DNA of 64,000 bases from Toxorhynchites rutilus septentrionalis (GCF_029784135.1 NC_073744.1:32681380-32745379), one strand, 5' to 3'. Numbered from the stretch's first letter, positions 19,244-31,627 are shown. Program-made: numbers and translations. Notes: generated by a model not told the origin, from the sequence alone.

Positions 19244-20469
19244 CTGCGATGGTAGAAGTAAAAGATACTTTGTTAGACAGGTATGATCGCATGATTCGTA
19301 GCATGAGAAGCATGACCGAGGCATCCACTTTCACCGATCAGTATGCAAATCGAGCAATATCGCGCATTCCATGGGATAGTGCTGTGCATAAAGAAATGAT
19401 GCATTTCATCGATTCATGTCAGCTTTCCGAGGGAATTGATAATTTAGTCTACATTCATTCGGGCTGACAATGTGTGTGAACATACATACATGCCTACCGG
19501 AGTGGTTGTTCTGTTAAATAAAATTTGCCGGCATAGCCGTCATTTGGCTAGGTTCACTTGAATATCATGGTATGCAGAGGATAAATTCCCCACTTGGCTA
19601 GAAATACTAATGCAAATGCTAGCAGACCGCGTGAGCGGATCTACTGTTAAACTGCCGGCAGCACAAATGCTCAACGAACAGAGTCTCAAACGCACACATT
19701 TGAGCGCTATGCGATCGCCAGATAGCGACGTCACGTCACAACTACAAGTCACTCGGAGTCATCAAAACCGCAAACATTGTGAAACATAGCGATGTTTTGG
19801 TTTAGCTTTCGCGCTACAATATGAGCTATCCTTAGGCAAAACGACGGTAGCAACACTCACCGCGCCTTGTTTTACTTCCACTTACATTCCAAGAGCGATA
19901 AAGTAATGAAGTCAATTGAATGTTCTCGGTATAAGTCCATCAAGCACTATGTGTTATGCCTGTCCAATTTGAGTAATACTTCTCGCTCGGGAATGATTAC
20001 TATTGGCAGTTTTTATGGTCATTTGAAAATCTACATATGGTATATTTCTTTGAAATAAGATTATTCCACACTATGCTTCCGAACATTGTGTTACAAGAAT
20101 TATTGTGCTATTCAAGTGAATACAGCATGTTGTAACCCCTTCGCAGACGATTTAGTTTTCAAAAGACCGGACCATTGTAAAAATAAGCTGTCCACCACAA
20201 CTTCGTGAATATGCAATAATCATGTCGACAAATATTTGTTGGTTCTCAATGGAGATTTCCCTTTAAGGAGCTTCTTTCTTCCAATACAATTGCTTTAAGA
20301 CTTTTTGATCGCTCGTTGAATTAGAATAGGATTTTCAAACGGAATTTGATAGAATAGACACTCAAATGTAAATATGGGATATGTAGAATAATCAAAAAAT
20401 CAAAAACACAAAAATATAGTTTTTAAACTTTTAAACGGTTTTATTTAGCATGAGCTATTGTAAGTATCG
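19244..20469. other. Upstream region of the CaaX gene, possible promoter within
   Basis: Around 19540-19800 the sequence is GC-richer and, on the minus strand, reads GTGACGTGACGTCGC, a doubled CRE-like core. This could be promoter or first-exon sequence of the minus-strand CaaX gene. An 80-codon open stretch at 19225-19467 on the plus strand lies against the UTR and has no family features. The remainder (19800-20469) is AT-rich with nothing recognisable. Confidence 0.35.
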
Positions 20470-20484
20470 TACACTCAGGTTTTT

Positions 20485-20640
20485 TACGCGGATTTTCCAA
20501 TTAACGCGGTTTTTTTTACGAGGATTTTTCAATTAACGCGGTTATTTTACGCCGTCTTTCCAATCAACGCGGTTTTTTTACGCGGATTATCCAATTAACG
20601 CGGTTTTTTACGCGGAGTTTCCAATTAACGCGTTTTTTTT
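20485..20640 (+). repeat. Short tandem repeats of a TTTACGCGGATTTTCCAATTAA-like unit (about 30 bp)
   Basis: About five imperfect copies built from CCAATTAACGCGG and TTTTTTACG follow one another directly inside the left end of element Y. Copy length is near 30 bases with variable T-runs. Subterminal tandem arrays of this kind are common in non-autonomous DNA elements. Confidence 0.75.
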
Positions 20641-20924
20641 AACGAGGCACGTATCCCCCGCGTAAAAAAAGGAAGTGGGTTATATCTATGGTATAACCGC
20701 AAGGGTGACGTAGGACTATCGTTGATTTAGAGATCATTTGTTTGAAGTTGAATCTGAATTCATTCTGAATGAATGAATATTTGGAGAACTTCGAAAACGA
20801 GAGCGTTACGTTGGAGGCACAAGGTTTCATGCATCCAATATTGGATACGGAAATATCCTACTGATGGGGAAGAATAATCTTCAGAAGCTATCCTGTTAAT
20901 TGCGATTGATTGAAAAATCACAAA

Positions 20925-21222
20925 ACCAAATGTATTTGGTCACGGTGTTACATGGATAGAAAACATTAAAATAAACTCTTTCACATGAATGTAATTTTAA
21001 ATTCCCAGAGGAACTGGCAGATTATTTCAGTAACGATTGGATATTTCCACATTTTTCTCGATACTGGAAGCCCACCAGCGGTTTATGCTAACTCGATAAC
21101 CATCTGTTAATAGCACTTGATTGAAACATATTTGGTCACAGTGTTACATGGATAGAAAACATTCAAATAAACTCTTTCACATGAATGTATTTTTAAATTC
21201 CCAGAGGAACTGGCAGATTATT
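20925..21222 (+). repeat. Direct duplication of ~100 bp with ~195 bp period inside element Y
   Basis: About 20934-21028 and 21128-21222 are nearly identical, sharing ACATGGATAGAAAACATT, CTCTTTCACATGAATGTA and CCCAGAGGAACTGGCAGATT. The flanks of both copies (CTGTTAAT..GATTGAAA and TTTCTCGAT.CTG) also match, so the whole unit is about 195 bases. Confidence 0.8.
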
Positions 21223-21634
21223 TTCCGGATCTTTCTCGATGCTGAATGGCATCCAAACGGAAAGAATTCCGCGCGTGTATGTGTGTGTGTGTAGCGGCTG
21301 CTTCGAGATCTTCCCGGGGAACCGTTTGTGGCATCACTCTCCTCCTAATGGATTCCCTTCTGGCCTAAGGTGCACAAACAGGCTCTTGGTGACACCGTTC
21401 ATCCGCGCTTTCATGATAAATGAAGAGCTTCACCACAACAGCGACAACATGCTCCAATCGCTGTTCAATTAGAACTGAGTGGATTTCCGAGCGGTGCTCG
21501 CTTATATACCGATTGGTGATTTCAATAGCCTGTTTTGAAAGCAAATTTAAGACTATTGAAACAAGTTTTTGGATCAGAAAGTAACAAGTATAGAACGCGT
21601 AGACATTTTATCTTTCGAATGAAGTGTTTATCAT

Positions 21635-24600
21635 TGGCCCCTCCTTGCAATGATTATCTCTCTTGATGTCTAATTCAAATAGAGAGGTCGGAGATATCAC
21701 TGTTTTACAGTGGAATTGTCGTAGTCTTATCCCTAAATTTGATACATTCAAATGTTTAATTTATAACTTCAATTGTGACGTTTTTGCTCTGTCCGAAACT
21801 TGGCTTTCTTCGCGAGATGATATCTCTTTCCACGATTTTAATATTATACGCTTGGACCGTGTTGACAGATACACGGGGATCAATAAGTGCCACTCATTTT
21901 TTAGAATTGACCTTCCACCTATTGGGGGGATCGAAGCTGTTGCTTGTCATACAAACATCAGAGGCAAAGACCTTTGTATTGTCAGCTTGTATTGGCCTCC
22001 GAGAGCTGCGGTTAGCCGCAAGCAACTTGTTGACATGTGCTCACTCCTTCCTGAGCCACGATTGATCTTGGGAGACTTCAACTCTCACGGAACTGCCTGG
22101 GGGGAACAGTACAACGACAATCGTTCATCGATGATATATGACCTTTGTAACAGCTTCAATATGACCGTTTTGAATACTGGGGAAACAACACGTGTTCCTA
22201 AACCTCCTGCTAACCCAAGTGCTCTTGACCTCTCGCTTCGCTCGAATTCACTATCGTTAGATTGCAAGTGGAATGTAATCCAGGACCCCAACGGTAGTGA
22301 TCACTTGCCAATCAAAATTTCCATCACCATTGGTTCGAATTCTTCTGAATCTATAAACATGGCATATGACCTCACAAGACACATTGACTGGAAAAAATAT
22401 GCGGACGCAATTGCTCTAGCCATCAATTCCAGAGATGGTTTGCCTCCATTGGAGGAGTATAACTTCCTTTCTCGTTTGATATATGACAGCGCGGTTCGCG
22501 CTCAAACGAAACCCATCCCAGGCTCCACTTTTCGTCAAAGGCCTCCCAATCTATTGTGGGATAGCCAATGTTCCAAGCTTTATCAGGATAAATCGAACGC
22601 ATTTAAAGCTTTTCGGAAACGTGGAACCATTGAGAATTTTCAAACGTATTTGGACCTTGAAAATCAATTTAAAAACTTGATCAAAGGGAAAAAACGTGCT
22701 TATTGGCGAAATTTCGTGGGAGGTTTGTCACGAGAAACGTCAATGAAAAAATTATGGAAAGTGGCTCGAAACATGAGAAATCGCTCTTCATCGAATGAAA
22801 GCGAAGAATATTCACATCGATGGATTTTTAATTTTGCACGGAAGGTTTGTCCCTATTCCGTTCCTGTGCAAAAAATTGTTCGAGATATACCACAAGATAG
22901 GTGCGATCTTGATTCCGAGTTTTCGATGGTAGAATTCTCTCTTGCTCTCCTTTCTTGTAACAATTCGGCTCCAGGAACGGATAGAATTAAGTTCAACTTA
23001 TTAAAAAACCTCCCTGATGTGGCGAAACATCGCTTGTTGAATTTATTCAATCGGTTTCTGGAGCATAATATTGTTCCAGATAATTGGAGACAAGTGCGAA
23101 TTATAGCTATTAAAAAACCCGGAAAACCCGCGTCCGACTTCAATTCGTACCGCCCAATAGCAATGCTGTCTTGTATACGGAAATTGTTGGAGAAAATGAT
23201 CTTGTTTCGCCTTGATCGATGGGTTGAAACGAATGGCCTACTCTCAGATACACAATATGGGTTCCGCAGGGGCAAGGGGACGAATGATTGTCTTGCGTTG
23301 CTTTCTTCAGAAATTCAAATGGCTTACGCCGAAAAAAAACAAATGGCTTCAGTATTCTTGGACATAAAGGGGGCCTTTGATTCTGTTTCGATAGAGGTTT
23401 TGTCAGACAAATTACACTCTCGGGGTCTGCCGCCTCTGTTGAATAATATGTTATATAACTTGCTTTGTGAGAAACAGTTGAACTTTTCTCACGGGGATTC
23501 GACAGTAAATCGGGTCTCCTACATGGGCCTCCCCCAGGGCTCATGTTTAAGCCCCCTTTTGTACAACTTCTATGTAAGCGACATCGACAATTGTCTTACA
23601 CAAAATTGCAGCCTAAGACAACTTGCAGATGACGGAGTGGTGTCTGTCGTAGGATCAAACGAATCCGACCTGCAAGGACCCTTACAAGATACTTAGAACA
23701 ATTTTTCAACCTGGGCCATTGGGCTAGGGATCGAATTCTCCAAGGAGAAAACAGAGATGGTGGTTTTTTCTAGGAAGCATAGACCAGCAAAACCAAAGCT
23801 TCAACTTTTGGGTAAACCGATCACTCATGCTATGTCATTCAAGTATCTTGGGGTCTGGTTCGACTCCAAATGTACTTGGGGGCCCATATTAGTGTCTGAG
23901 TAAAAAATGCCAACAAAGAATAAACTTTCTCCGTACAATTACCGGCACCTGGTGGGGAGCCCATCCCGAAGATCTTATAATGTTGTATCGAACAACTATT
24001 CTCTCAGTGATGGAGTATGGCAGTTTCTGTTTTCAATCAGCTGCCAAAACACATCTCATTAAACTCGAGCGAATTCAGTATCTTTGTCTCCGTATTGCGT
24101 TGGGATGTATGCCCTCAACGCATACCATGAGTCTCGAGGTTTTAGCAGGCCTACTCCCACTAAAAGATCGCTTCAATTTATTATCTCTTCGGTTCCTAAT
24201 CCGATGTAAGGTTATGAACCCATTGGTGATCGGAAATTTTGAGCAGCTTATCGAGCTAAATTTTCATTCAGGATTCATGAGCTCATATCATGAATTCATC
24301 TCCATGCAGGTTGATCCTTCTTCGTATACTCCCAACCGTGTTTGTTTTCCTGACTACATCAATTCCTCTGTACATTTTGATCTGTTCATGAAGGAGAAAA
24401 TCCATGGAATTCCAGATTATCATCGATCGGGGATCGTTCCTACGATCTTCAATGCAAAGTATGGGCGTGTCAATTGTGATAATATGTACTTTACTGATGG
24501 GTCCTCTATGAATGAGTCCACAGGATTTGGAGTGTTCAACGAAATTTTTAGCACCTCCCACAGTCTTCAGAATCCTTGCTCTGTGTATATTGCTGAATTG

Positions 24601-25121
24601 GCAGCAATACATTGGAGTATCTTGTTGCCAGATCGAATTTAGAAAACTCTCTTCGGGCTAGAGGAAGGCAGCCCAATGTGCCGGTGAGAGATGTGTTGGC
24701 TCGGTTAGACTTTGATTACATGTCCCAAATATATGTCTTCCTAAAAGCTATCGATCTTCGTGTGTGATCGTCCTTATATCCTTATCCTTTTCCTTTTCCT
24801 TCGCGAGAAATCAAATCCCTTCTTACTAACAATAGAATAAGGTGAAATGTAAATACATGTTAGATATAAGATAGGCTTAAGAATTGAGTATGATGAATGT
24901 GAGTGTGAACATTGTCAACATATCCTTATATCCCATCCTTTTCCTGAAACAAAATGTCACCCTTCTAAACTCGAGCAAGCCGCGAGTAATCGGTTCTCTA
25001 CTTCATTAACATTAGAATTAATAAAAAATGTTTATGTATACTTGTAACTATACAGATAGGAGTTTGGCTCCTTTAAACTTATGTAACTGAGCCTGTAAAA
25101 ATAAACGATTTAATAAAAAAA
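21635..25121 (+). mobile_element. I-like non-LTR retrotransposon with 13 bp target duplication; decayed
   Basis: AAGTGTTTATCAT occurs at 21622-21634 and 25122-25134, flanking the element exactly. The 3' end is ATAAACGATTTAATA plus an A-run. The element begins just before ORF2, so ORF1 is missing (5' truncation). It is related to, but distinct from, the element at 9536-12769. A large internal deletion and several stops or frameshifts make it non-functional. It interrupts element Y. Confidence 0.88.
21663..24767 (+). pseudogene. ORF2 of I-like retrotransposon: endonuclease, reverse transcriptase, RNase H remnant
   Basis: The first 677 codons are open. They cover an AP endonuclease (VLQWNCRSLIPKF, ALSETWL, LILGDFNSHGTAW, GSDHLPI) and the reverse transcriptase up to LRQLADDGVVSV. 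A few residues are missing around RLDRVDRYTGINKCH, where the family has a glycine-rich loop. The frame stops at 23694-23696 (TAG), shifts near 23880 and resumes at about 23980 with the thumb region and the start of RNase H (YFTDGSSMNESTGFGVF, YIAELAAI). At about 24610-24640 it jumps directly to the last 45 codons (RQPNVPVRDV then ending at 24767). About 500 bases, including the rest of RNase H and the zinc tail, are deleted. Known function: target-primed reverse transcription. This copy is dead. Confidence 0.88.
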
Positions 25122-25399
25122 AAGTGTTTATCATACCATTTCGTTCAGTTGTTTAGGAGCTATTAACTCTCAAAATCTCGGTCTCCGGCGTAACGCTTTC
25201 GGTTTCGAAACTTTGATTTTACACCCCGGTATAGAAATGAAAGACGTAGTCCTACATCAAAAACCTGAGTGTATGTTTATCTGTAGGGTTGTCTCACATC
25301 AATAGAAATTTATCCCCCTTCCTGTTGACCGATTGATCTGAAATTTGGAACACGCCTTTATCTCTGCCGTCGTTATAAAACTGCGTATTTCATGATCTC

Positions 25400-25740
25400 C
25401 AATCCAAGATGGCGGCTGCTACAAAATGGCGGACTACATATTTTATCAAAACCCCGTCAATATAGGTATCAAATTAAAGGGTTTGACTAGTAGAGCACAG
25501 TGATTTATGAAAATGCAAATTCAAAACGGCCGCCATCACGAAACGGCGACATTTTTTGAAATTCATCTATATGGGTGTCGAACGAAAAGGGTTTGACTAG
25601 TAGAACATACTTATTTGTGAAAATGCAAATACAAAATGGCGATATATGTTTTTATTTCAAAACCTCATCAATATGGATATCAAATGAAAAGACGTGACTA
25701 GTGATATTAGATCATGTGGGCTGCTGACCCGACCCTCTAT
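25400..25740 (+). repeat. Tandem units of ~115-120 bp (AAAATGGCGG / GGGTTTGACTAGTAGA)
   Basis: Three imperfect units share ATGGCGG or CGGCCGCC, CATCAATATxGxTATCAA, AAAGGGTTTGACTAGTAGA and ATGAAAATGCAAAT(A/T)CAAAA. The array has no coding content and looks like part of a dispersed repeat. Confidence 0.7.
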
Positions 25741-27042
25741 TTTTTTGAAACTTGGTACGGATGATGGAAACTACCTAAAATTACAATTTTCATTGTTATA
25801 TGACTAATTTAAGTTACGACTGATTTTTTAAAAGGGCGTAATTGATTGATCTTTCTGTAACTCAAAAATCTGATTGAAATTTGCCATGCAGATCAACGCA
25901 TGGGTCATGAAACATGAAACATATTCCGGAAAACGATTGGTTTGAAAGTCGATCGGGTTTCACGATTCGATCGAAATCGACTTATGCATTTTGAAATCCT
26001 TGCCTTGATATAAAAAAAAAAAATCAAACTAATTCATTGGTATTTGTGGAGCAATTTACCCAAAAGCAATTTTGAATTGATATCATTTGAATGAAAATTA
26101 TTACTCGATGTTATTTGTATACTTAGAGGACATAGTCCTCACCCTAACTTAAGTATTTTTCTATATTTTTTACTTGAATTTCCGTCAAAACTTTATCCAT
26201 AATTGTTACGGACACAGCTTAGATAGTACGATTAAAAATAATTTAAAATAATCAAATATCAAATTTGTAGCACAACTCGCATTTGAAAAACAAAATAATG
26301 CCAGCAGCAGGAAACCACATGTTTCGTTTCCTTTTCTTCAATTGTTCTATATAGCTACCAAGATAAGCGTGCAGACGAGCGCTCGTCTCGTTTGTTTTCA
26401 TATTCCAAAGCTCGACGAAAAACATACGAGTAGCTCGTCTGGCTCGACGACCGTTCGGTCGCGCTCGCCGATGAATCAGTCGAGTCGTCTAATTTGTTTG
26501 ATGTGTTTTTCACCTTGTTGATTAAACGCATCGGTATTCTTCTGTCCCGCCTTTATCTTCAAAAACTGTTTCACGGCTAAACTAATATTGCATGAGGAAT
26601 GTATGTTTTCAACTACGACCATGAAAGTCAATTCAGTAACTGCAAAATTTTAGATTTAAAAAAACATCTAAACAACACAATCAAATGTAAAACATTGAAC
26701 TTCATTTCCAGGGATGCCAGGTGACTGTTTTGAATATATTTCACGGCACGAAAAGTGTCTTCACAATTATATTGAACGAAAAAGAATAATTCAAAGTTAA
26801 TTTTTTTAGCAATTTTTGTGTACCAATGTTTTTCTTTACTGATTTATATTTCACAATATTGTTTCATTCGTCGTACCTGGTTTCGAAGTTCATTGCAATG
26901 AATGTGAACAAAACTTGAGTACTCTAATGTGCAACTGTTAAGGAAAATGTTAATGGAAATACATTAAGGGAAATCGTTGATTAGGTGAATAAACATTGGC
27001 CTCAAAAGCTCCATAATAACGAAATGTCTGATTGATGAAACC
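25741..27042. other. Intergenic, no gene seen
   Basis: AT-rich. Near 26370-26490 a cluster of GCTCGTC / GACGAGC words in both orientations forms an imperfect palindrome-rich patch, possibly the core of another inverted-repeat element. Confidence 0.35.
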
Positions 27043-27825
27043 CTAAAATTTAAGAGGGGTTGTATCCGAGACACGACCGCTTAGGACGTAGGACTACGCA
27101 ATCTTTTTTTTTAAATATGTTGGTTTATCATTTCGGATATTATTTGTGAATACACTAATACACTAATTGGTCATATGTTGCAATTTGTTTATTTAACGAG
27201 AGGCATCTTTCGTGCATCTCTATTTAACAAGGATCAAATACGCGTCTAACAGATGCACACAGTTGCAGCGATAGAAATGAAACATCGTGAGAGTGACCGT
27301 TTATGTAAAATCATTTCTCGACTCTCGGTCAAAACCGTCAACAAAGCTAAGAACTTGTTACATTGTTACTTCTAATTTTCATGAATTTAAACCATATACA
27401 AACTATGGGATTGTAATGTATAGCATATCAAACAAATCTTAACAAATTTCCGATTCGATTAGTATGTAGATCGTTAAAACCCGTTCGCAGCGAAAATAAT
27501 TATTAACGTTAACTTTATTTCATAAAAACGTGACCTGTTTTTTGATTTGGTACCCTTAACCATTAAGGACCGGACGTTTTGGGGAAAACTTGAACTCTTC
27601 ATTTGTTCGGATTCCACGAATTAGATCGTTTCCTTCGATCTGGATGAGACGAAGACGAGTCATCGGTAGGCCTTGTTAGATTCTTGGCAAACCAAGGATT
27701 TAACCTTGTAGAAAACACGGGTTATTTCGTGATCCATCCGTAACAGACGGAACGCGAATTACGAGAAAACTCGTGAGCGATCAGCAATGTGTTAATGAAA
27801 GACGTAGTCCTACGTCAAAATATCA
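27043..27825 (-). repeat. Dispersed repeat 'X', copy A
   Basis: The reverse complement matches 36668-37435. Shared blocks include GTCCTAAGCGGTCGTGTCTC, GGATACAACCC, CGGATTTTAACGAT, GAATCGGAAAT and AGGTCACGTTTTTATGAAAT, together with GACGTAGGACTACGTC at one end. Non-coding; probably a non-autonomous DNA element. Confidence 0.65.
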
Positions 27826-27939
27826 ATAAAATGCGTGTTTTGATTTACGGTTTGCGTATTGTATTTTGGGACCACGCTATCCTCCATTCATTATTTGTCG
27901 TTATTTTGGGTGTTGCTGTGTTTCCAGCAGGTTATGTAA

Positions 27940-28158
27940 TACAGGTCGGACTCGATTATATATAATCGCAATTTCACTTTCAACGTTAATTTTCGAATCC
28001 AATACATAATCGAATCACAAAAATGCTATTTTTCTATTAATGTTTGAAATTCATACATTAATGAAAAAATTGTTTTCTTGAGATTCGATTATGTATAGGA
28101 TTTGAAAATAATTGTTGAAAAAAAATGGTCGACTATATATAATCGAGTCCGACCTGTA
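27940..28158. mobile_element. Tc1/mariner-type MITE with TA target, ~215 bp
   Basis: TACAGGTCGGACTCGATTAT at 27940 is mirrored by the exact reverse complement ending at 28158, with further matching (ATATAATCG) on both arms. TA dinucleotides flank CAGG...CCTG. The arms are long and well kept. No coding sequence. Confidence 0.75.
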
Positions 28159-28237
28159 CTGGTTATTACAGGTTGTGATCGAGTCGAATGATATATGTAT
28201 TTTCTTTGAATGGGAGGAAATAAACATTTCAATAAAG

Positions 28238-28379
28238 TGCGATTCAAATACAACATTCACGTCACGTTTATGTTCCGTCCCGTCACGTTGCGTCAATTAT
28301 TCTTCCAAGCAGTTGTTATGCAAACGCAACGTGACGTGACGGAACGTGAACGTGATGTGGATGTTGTATTTGAATCGCA
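28238..28379. mobile_element. Second MITE, 142 bp, almost fully self-complementary
   Basis: TGCGATTCAAATACAACAT at the left is the reverse complement of the right end, and the arms continue inward (CACGTCACG, GTTCCGTC, CACGTTGCGT) for about 55 bases each with few mismatches. It lies 80 bases from the previous MITE. The RNA or single strand would fold into one long hairpin. Confidence 0.75.
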
Positions 28380-28488
28380 GTTAACAGAGTTTTACTGCGC
28401 GCCAAAAAACGACAACTAGTGGAAGAGACTTTCGAATTGGGTGGCAAACGAGTGAGAAGGGAACAATCTTCACCCTTCGCTCCATTAA

Positions 28489-29471
28489 GGTGAAGGTGGA
28501 AGGATGCCACAATGGCGCTCATTTCTTTCATCTACCTCCCTCACCTCTTGACCGTAATTCAATTATTTTGTGAAGCAGTATGTAGAAAATGATCGTTTTC
28601 GCACACTTCCCATCAAATAATATCAACCAAACTCTAATCGATTACTCACAAGATATTATTGTTAAAAGTTAAATTTTCATTTTTCAATTTTCCACAATGG
28701 TTTCGTTTGTATTGGTGAAAGCATCGTTATTTTTTCGACACTCATGCCAGACAACATCATCGAAACAGCTATAAAAACCACTCAATAAAATGTTACTCCT
28801 GATTCATAGCGTTTCATGTAATGAATATCAATTAAATAAAATTTTGTTGATATCAATACAATTATTATTTTTACGTTTAATGGGTCTATAATGTAAGTTA
28901 TAGCAACTTTAACATCGGTTAAGAGAACTGTATTGCAGAGCTCGGAACACTGCCACGGCTGCCTTTGCTGCCAAAAATAGTAAACGGAAAAGTATTACAT
29001 TCAATCAAAATGCCTCGGCCAACGAAGAGAAAGGTTAAAGCTCTCTTACGTGAACATGTGAAGAAAATATGATCAACGAAGGAAAATATTAAGAAATTAT
29101 CAATATCGAGTTACTGCGCGGAAGAACTTGTTAATACCAAAAGAGCCCCAATTCCCATGTTATAAATGTTACACTCGCGTATGATCGGAATTTTACTTCA
29201 TATGCAAATACACCTTTTATATATATTTATATTTGCGATTGTTCATTGGAACAAATCGTTCATATATTTTACTTCAGTATTGAATTGTTTTTTTTTTCAA
29301 GTGTATTCTAAGACTCGTGTCAGAGAAGCGCCACACAGTCTGATAAGTGAATTGACTACGTACAAAAATCAAAACAAACTGTGTGATTTGCTCTTCTATG
29401 ACAAACATTATTGCCCCATGAAAACACGTGCTTTTACCTATACTACTACAATGGCTCCTTCCACCTTCACC
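28489..29471. mobile_element. TTAA-flanked element, ~983 bp, short inverted termini
   Basis: The left end GGTGAAGGTGGAAGGA (after TTAA at 28485-28488) is the reverse complement of TCCTTCCACCTTCACC (before TTAA at 29472-29475). A TTAA target on both sides suggests a piggyBac-type or similar mechanism, although the termini are not the usual CCC...GGG. The interior has no transposase; a short stretch near 29007-29072 that reads like a protein start (ATGCCTCGGCCAACGAAGAG) is soon stopped. Confidence 0.55.
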
Positions 29472-29475
29472 TTAA

Positions 29476-31627
29476 ATGAGCGGAAAATTGAGTGATTTTC
29501 AGCGTAATCAAATTAGTAAAAAATCAAAAAAATATTTATAGTTTGTTCCACTCGCCATTTTTGCAGAATGGTGCGACTTATTTCAATAATATGCGCTTCC
29601 ATGCTGATGAAAAGTTTAGTTACTCTGAATCCCGCTGTCCACAACATAATTGAAGCAAGTAAAACTTTCCTTTTTCGTTCCATCGTTTTCTCTCTTTCAA
29701 AGAGCGCGCGTTGTGCTTTAATAGACATTCAACTCAATCTTTCTGCCGCATTCACTTGCCCTCTAGGTTTTCTTTTTCCGATGTGACTTATAATCGAATC
29801 TTGAGTAGCTTTTCCCTATTGTGCAACACACAATTTGTTGTTTCAAACCAATGTTGGGTTTCATCTTGACTATACTACTATTCGAAGGGCACCTGAAGGT
29901 GAATAGTGAAGACAGAAACGCATTTTGTGAGGAGCTATCTGAAAGCTGTTTCAAAACCGGGATTTTACTGAGGAAACTGGTAGTCTGCGGCATTTACGCT
30001 ACACAGCCCTTCCGCCGAAGCAACACGATAGGTATCCCAGCTTAAGAAATACAGGTGAATGAACCTCACACCACGCTACGCATTTGCGCGCTCTTCAGCT
30101 CTCGCGATCGTACGATCATGAGCTCGGATGTTTCCCGTCGATCGTAGAAGCGCCTCATCGTCACTATTGGCCCGCGGTGGATTTCTAAATATTTACTCCT
30201 AAGACGGCAACAAAAATGCGCGCGCCCACTGGTTGTGGTCGAGAGCTCATTACGGAAACAAACAAACACCTTCTCGCGTTTTTCCCACACTTGGTGATGC
30301 ACCAGATAGCGATAAATATGTACACACCAAATAAAAAAAAGTGCACCACCGCGTTGGAACAATGATACAATAAAATAAATTGAATCATTACAGTATCTGA
30401 CTGACCGATGCTTTGATTTTAATTAACCTTTCAGGTTAATCGCTTTCCAAAAAGTAGAACGTGGCGTCCCACGATCCTATTGTTCGCGCATCGTTGCACG
30501 AATTAGTAGACCATTGGTCGCCATCCCCGTCCTCGAACAATCGAACATTTTGTAATTGTTTTTATCTGGCCTATTCTCGTACACTATTGTTCTCCTCCTC
30601 AATCATAGTATATAGTTTTGCTTTTCGCGCTAGGGGAAACGCTATATTTAGCAGCCCGCAACTATTTCAGCCGCACCAAGCGCGCCACGTTTGCAAAATA
30701 ATTCCGAACCGACGCTCTAAGAAGAGGTATTTCTACTATATAAATAGGTAAAGAAGTCGAGTACTGAGTGGTTCTTAAAATAAAAGGAAGTTTCCCAAAA
30801 TTTTGACTGAGACCCACGGCTGTGATGAGTGTGGTGTGTGGTAAACAGAGTTCCCCCTTGATGGGGTCGGCCGTGCGTATGAGTTTCATAATGGGTCAGT
30901 AATAAAAACAAACACGCGAACGAACCTTCCATGCTGTGTGTTTACTTGGCGATTTGTGGGGGAGGGCTCGGAGCAGATAGAGCAACATAAAGTGTTGGGT
31001 TCAAGTCAGCGTCGATCAGCAATAAAAAAGAGACAGGGCAATAACAAAAAGCAAAAGAGAAACACGATAAGTCGCTTGAGATGAGTCGATGGATTACTGG
31101 TGCCATGTGAGGTGCAAATGGTGTTGAATGGTTTTTATATTTAATCATCGCGACGATTCTATGCCATTTGCAAACCCGCTCCGGGGATCAACTATGGTAA
31201 TCGGAAACTGCATACACACCTGACGATCAATCGCATATGAAGAAGCGCCTCAACAACAATATACATTTTGGAAAAAAAACAACGAGTTAATTTGAGTATC
31301 TAGATCAACTATACTCATACTGCGACCCACCGGACTCTTCTGGTGGCCCATTAACATTTTGTATGTTAAAAACTAATTTGGGTAACATGAGATGAGAATG
31401 ATGGGGTTTGACACATTACAAATTATTACATATTACACACTTACACATTAGTTGGCTGTCTAGTTAAGTAAGTGGCATTAGTAGAATCAATATCTATTAA
31501 TTATATTTAATCCGATCATTGGGGCTAATCCTGTCGACAATTTAGTGAATAAAAATGAAAATATGAATATGAAATCATTATCTATTTATTATTATATTAT
31601 ACACAAGACCACGACTTTCAGTAATTT
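29476..31627. other. Intergenic or intronic, no gene supported
   Basis: Short open stretches on both strands are unremarkable. The 30050-30280 and 30600-30720 parts are GC-richer with CGCGCGC and GCGCGCCACG words and could hold regulatory sequence. No splice-supported exon was found. A (TTTA)n run near 31630 is the tail of the retrotransposon that follows. Confidence 0.35.

Larger units (their letters stand above)
20470..25273. mobile_element. TA-flanked inverted-repeat element 'Y', ~1.3 kb, split by a retrotransposon
   Basis: The ends are TACACTCAGGTTTTT (20470-20484) and its exact reverse complement (25259-25273), each beginning or ending with TA as for Tc1/mariner targets. Further in, both ends carry related blocks: GACGTAGGACTA and CGAAAACGAGAGCGTTACG on the left, and CGTAACGCTTTCGGTTTCGA with GACGTAGTCCTA reversed on the right. 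The retrotransposon at 21635-25121 was inserted later. No transposase is left, so this is a non-autonomous copy. A fragment of the same family lies at 60595-60860. Confidence 0.65.

Noticed and set aside
19225..19467. 80-codon plus-strand open stretch next to the CaaX gene
   Set aside because: It lies opposite the probable 5' UTR and intron of the CaaX gene and has no recognisable domain; more likely a chance frame.
20485..20640. ACGCGG tandem array as a possible satellite or origin
   Set aside because: Only about five units, located just inside the end of element Y; better explained as a subterminal array of that element.
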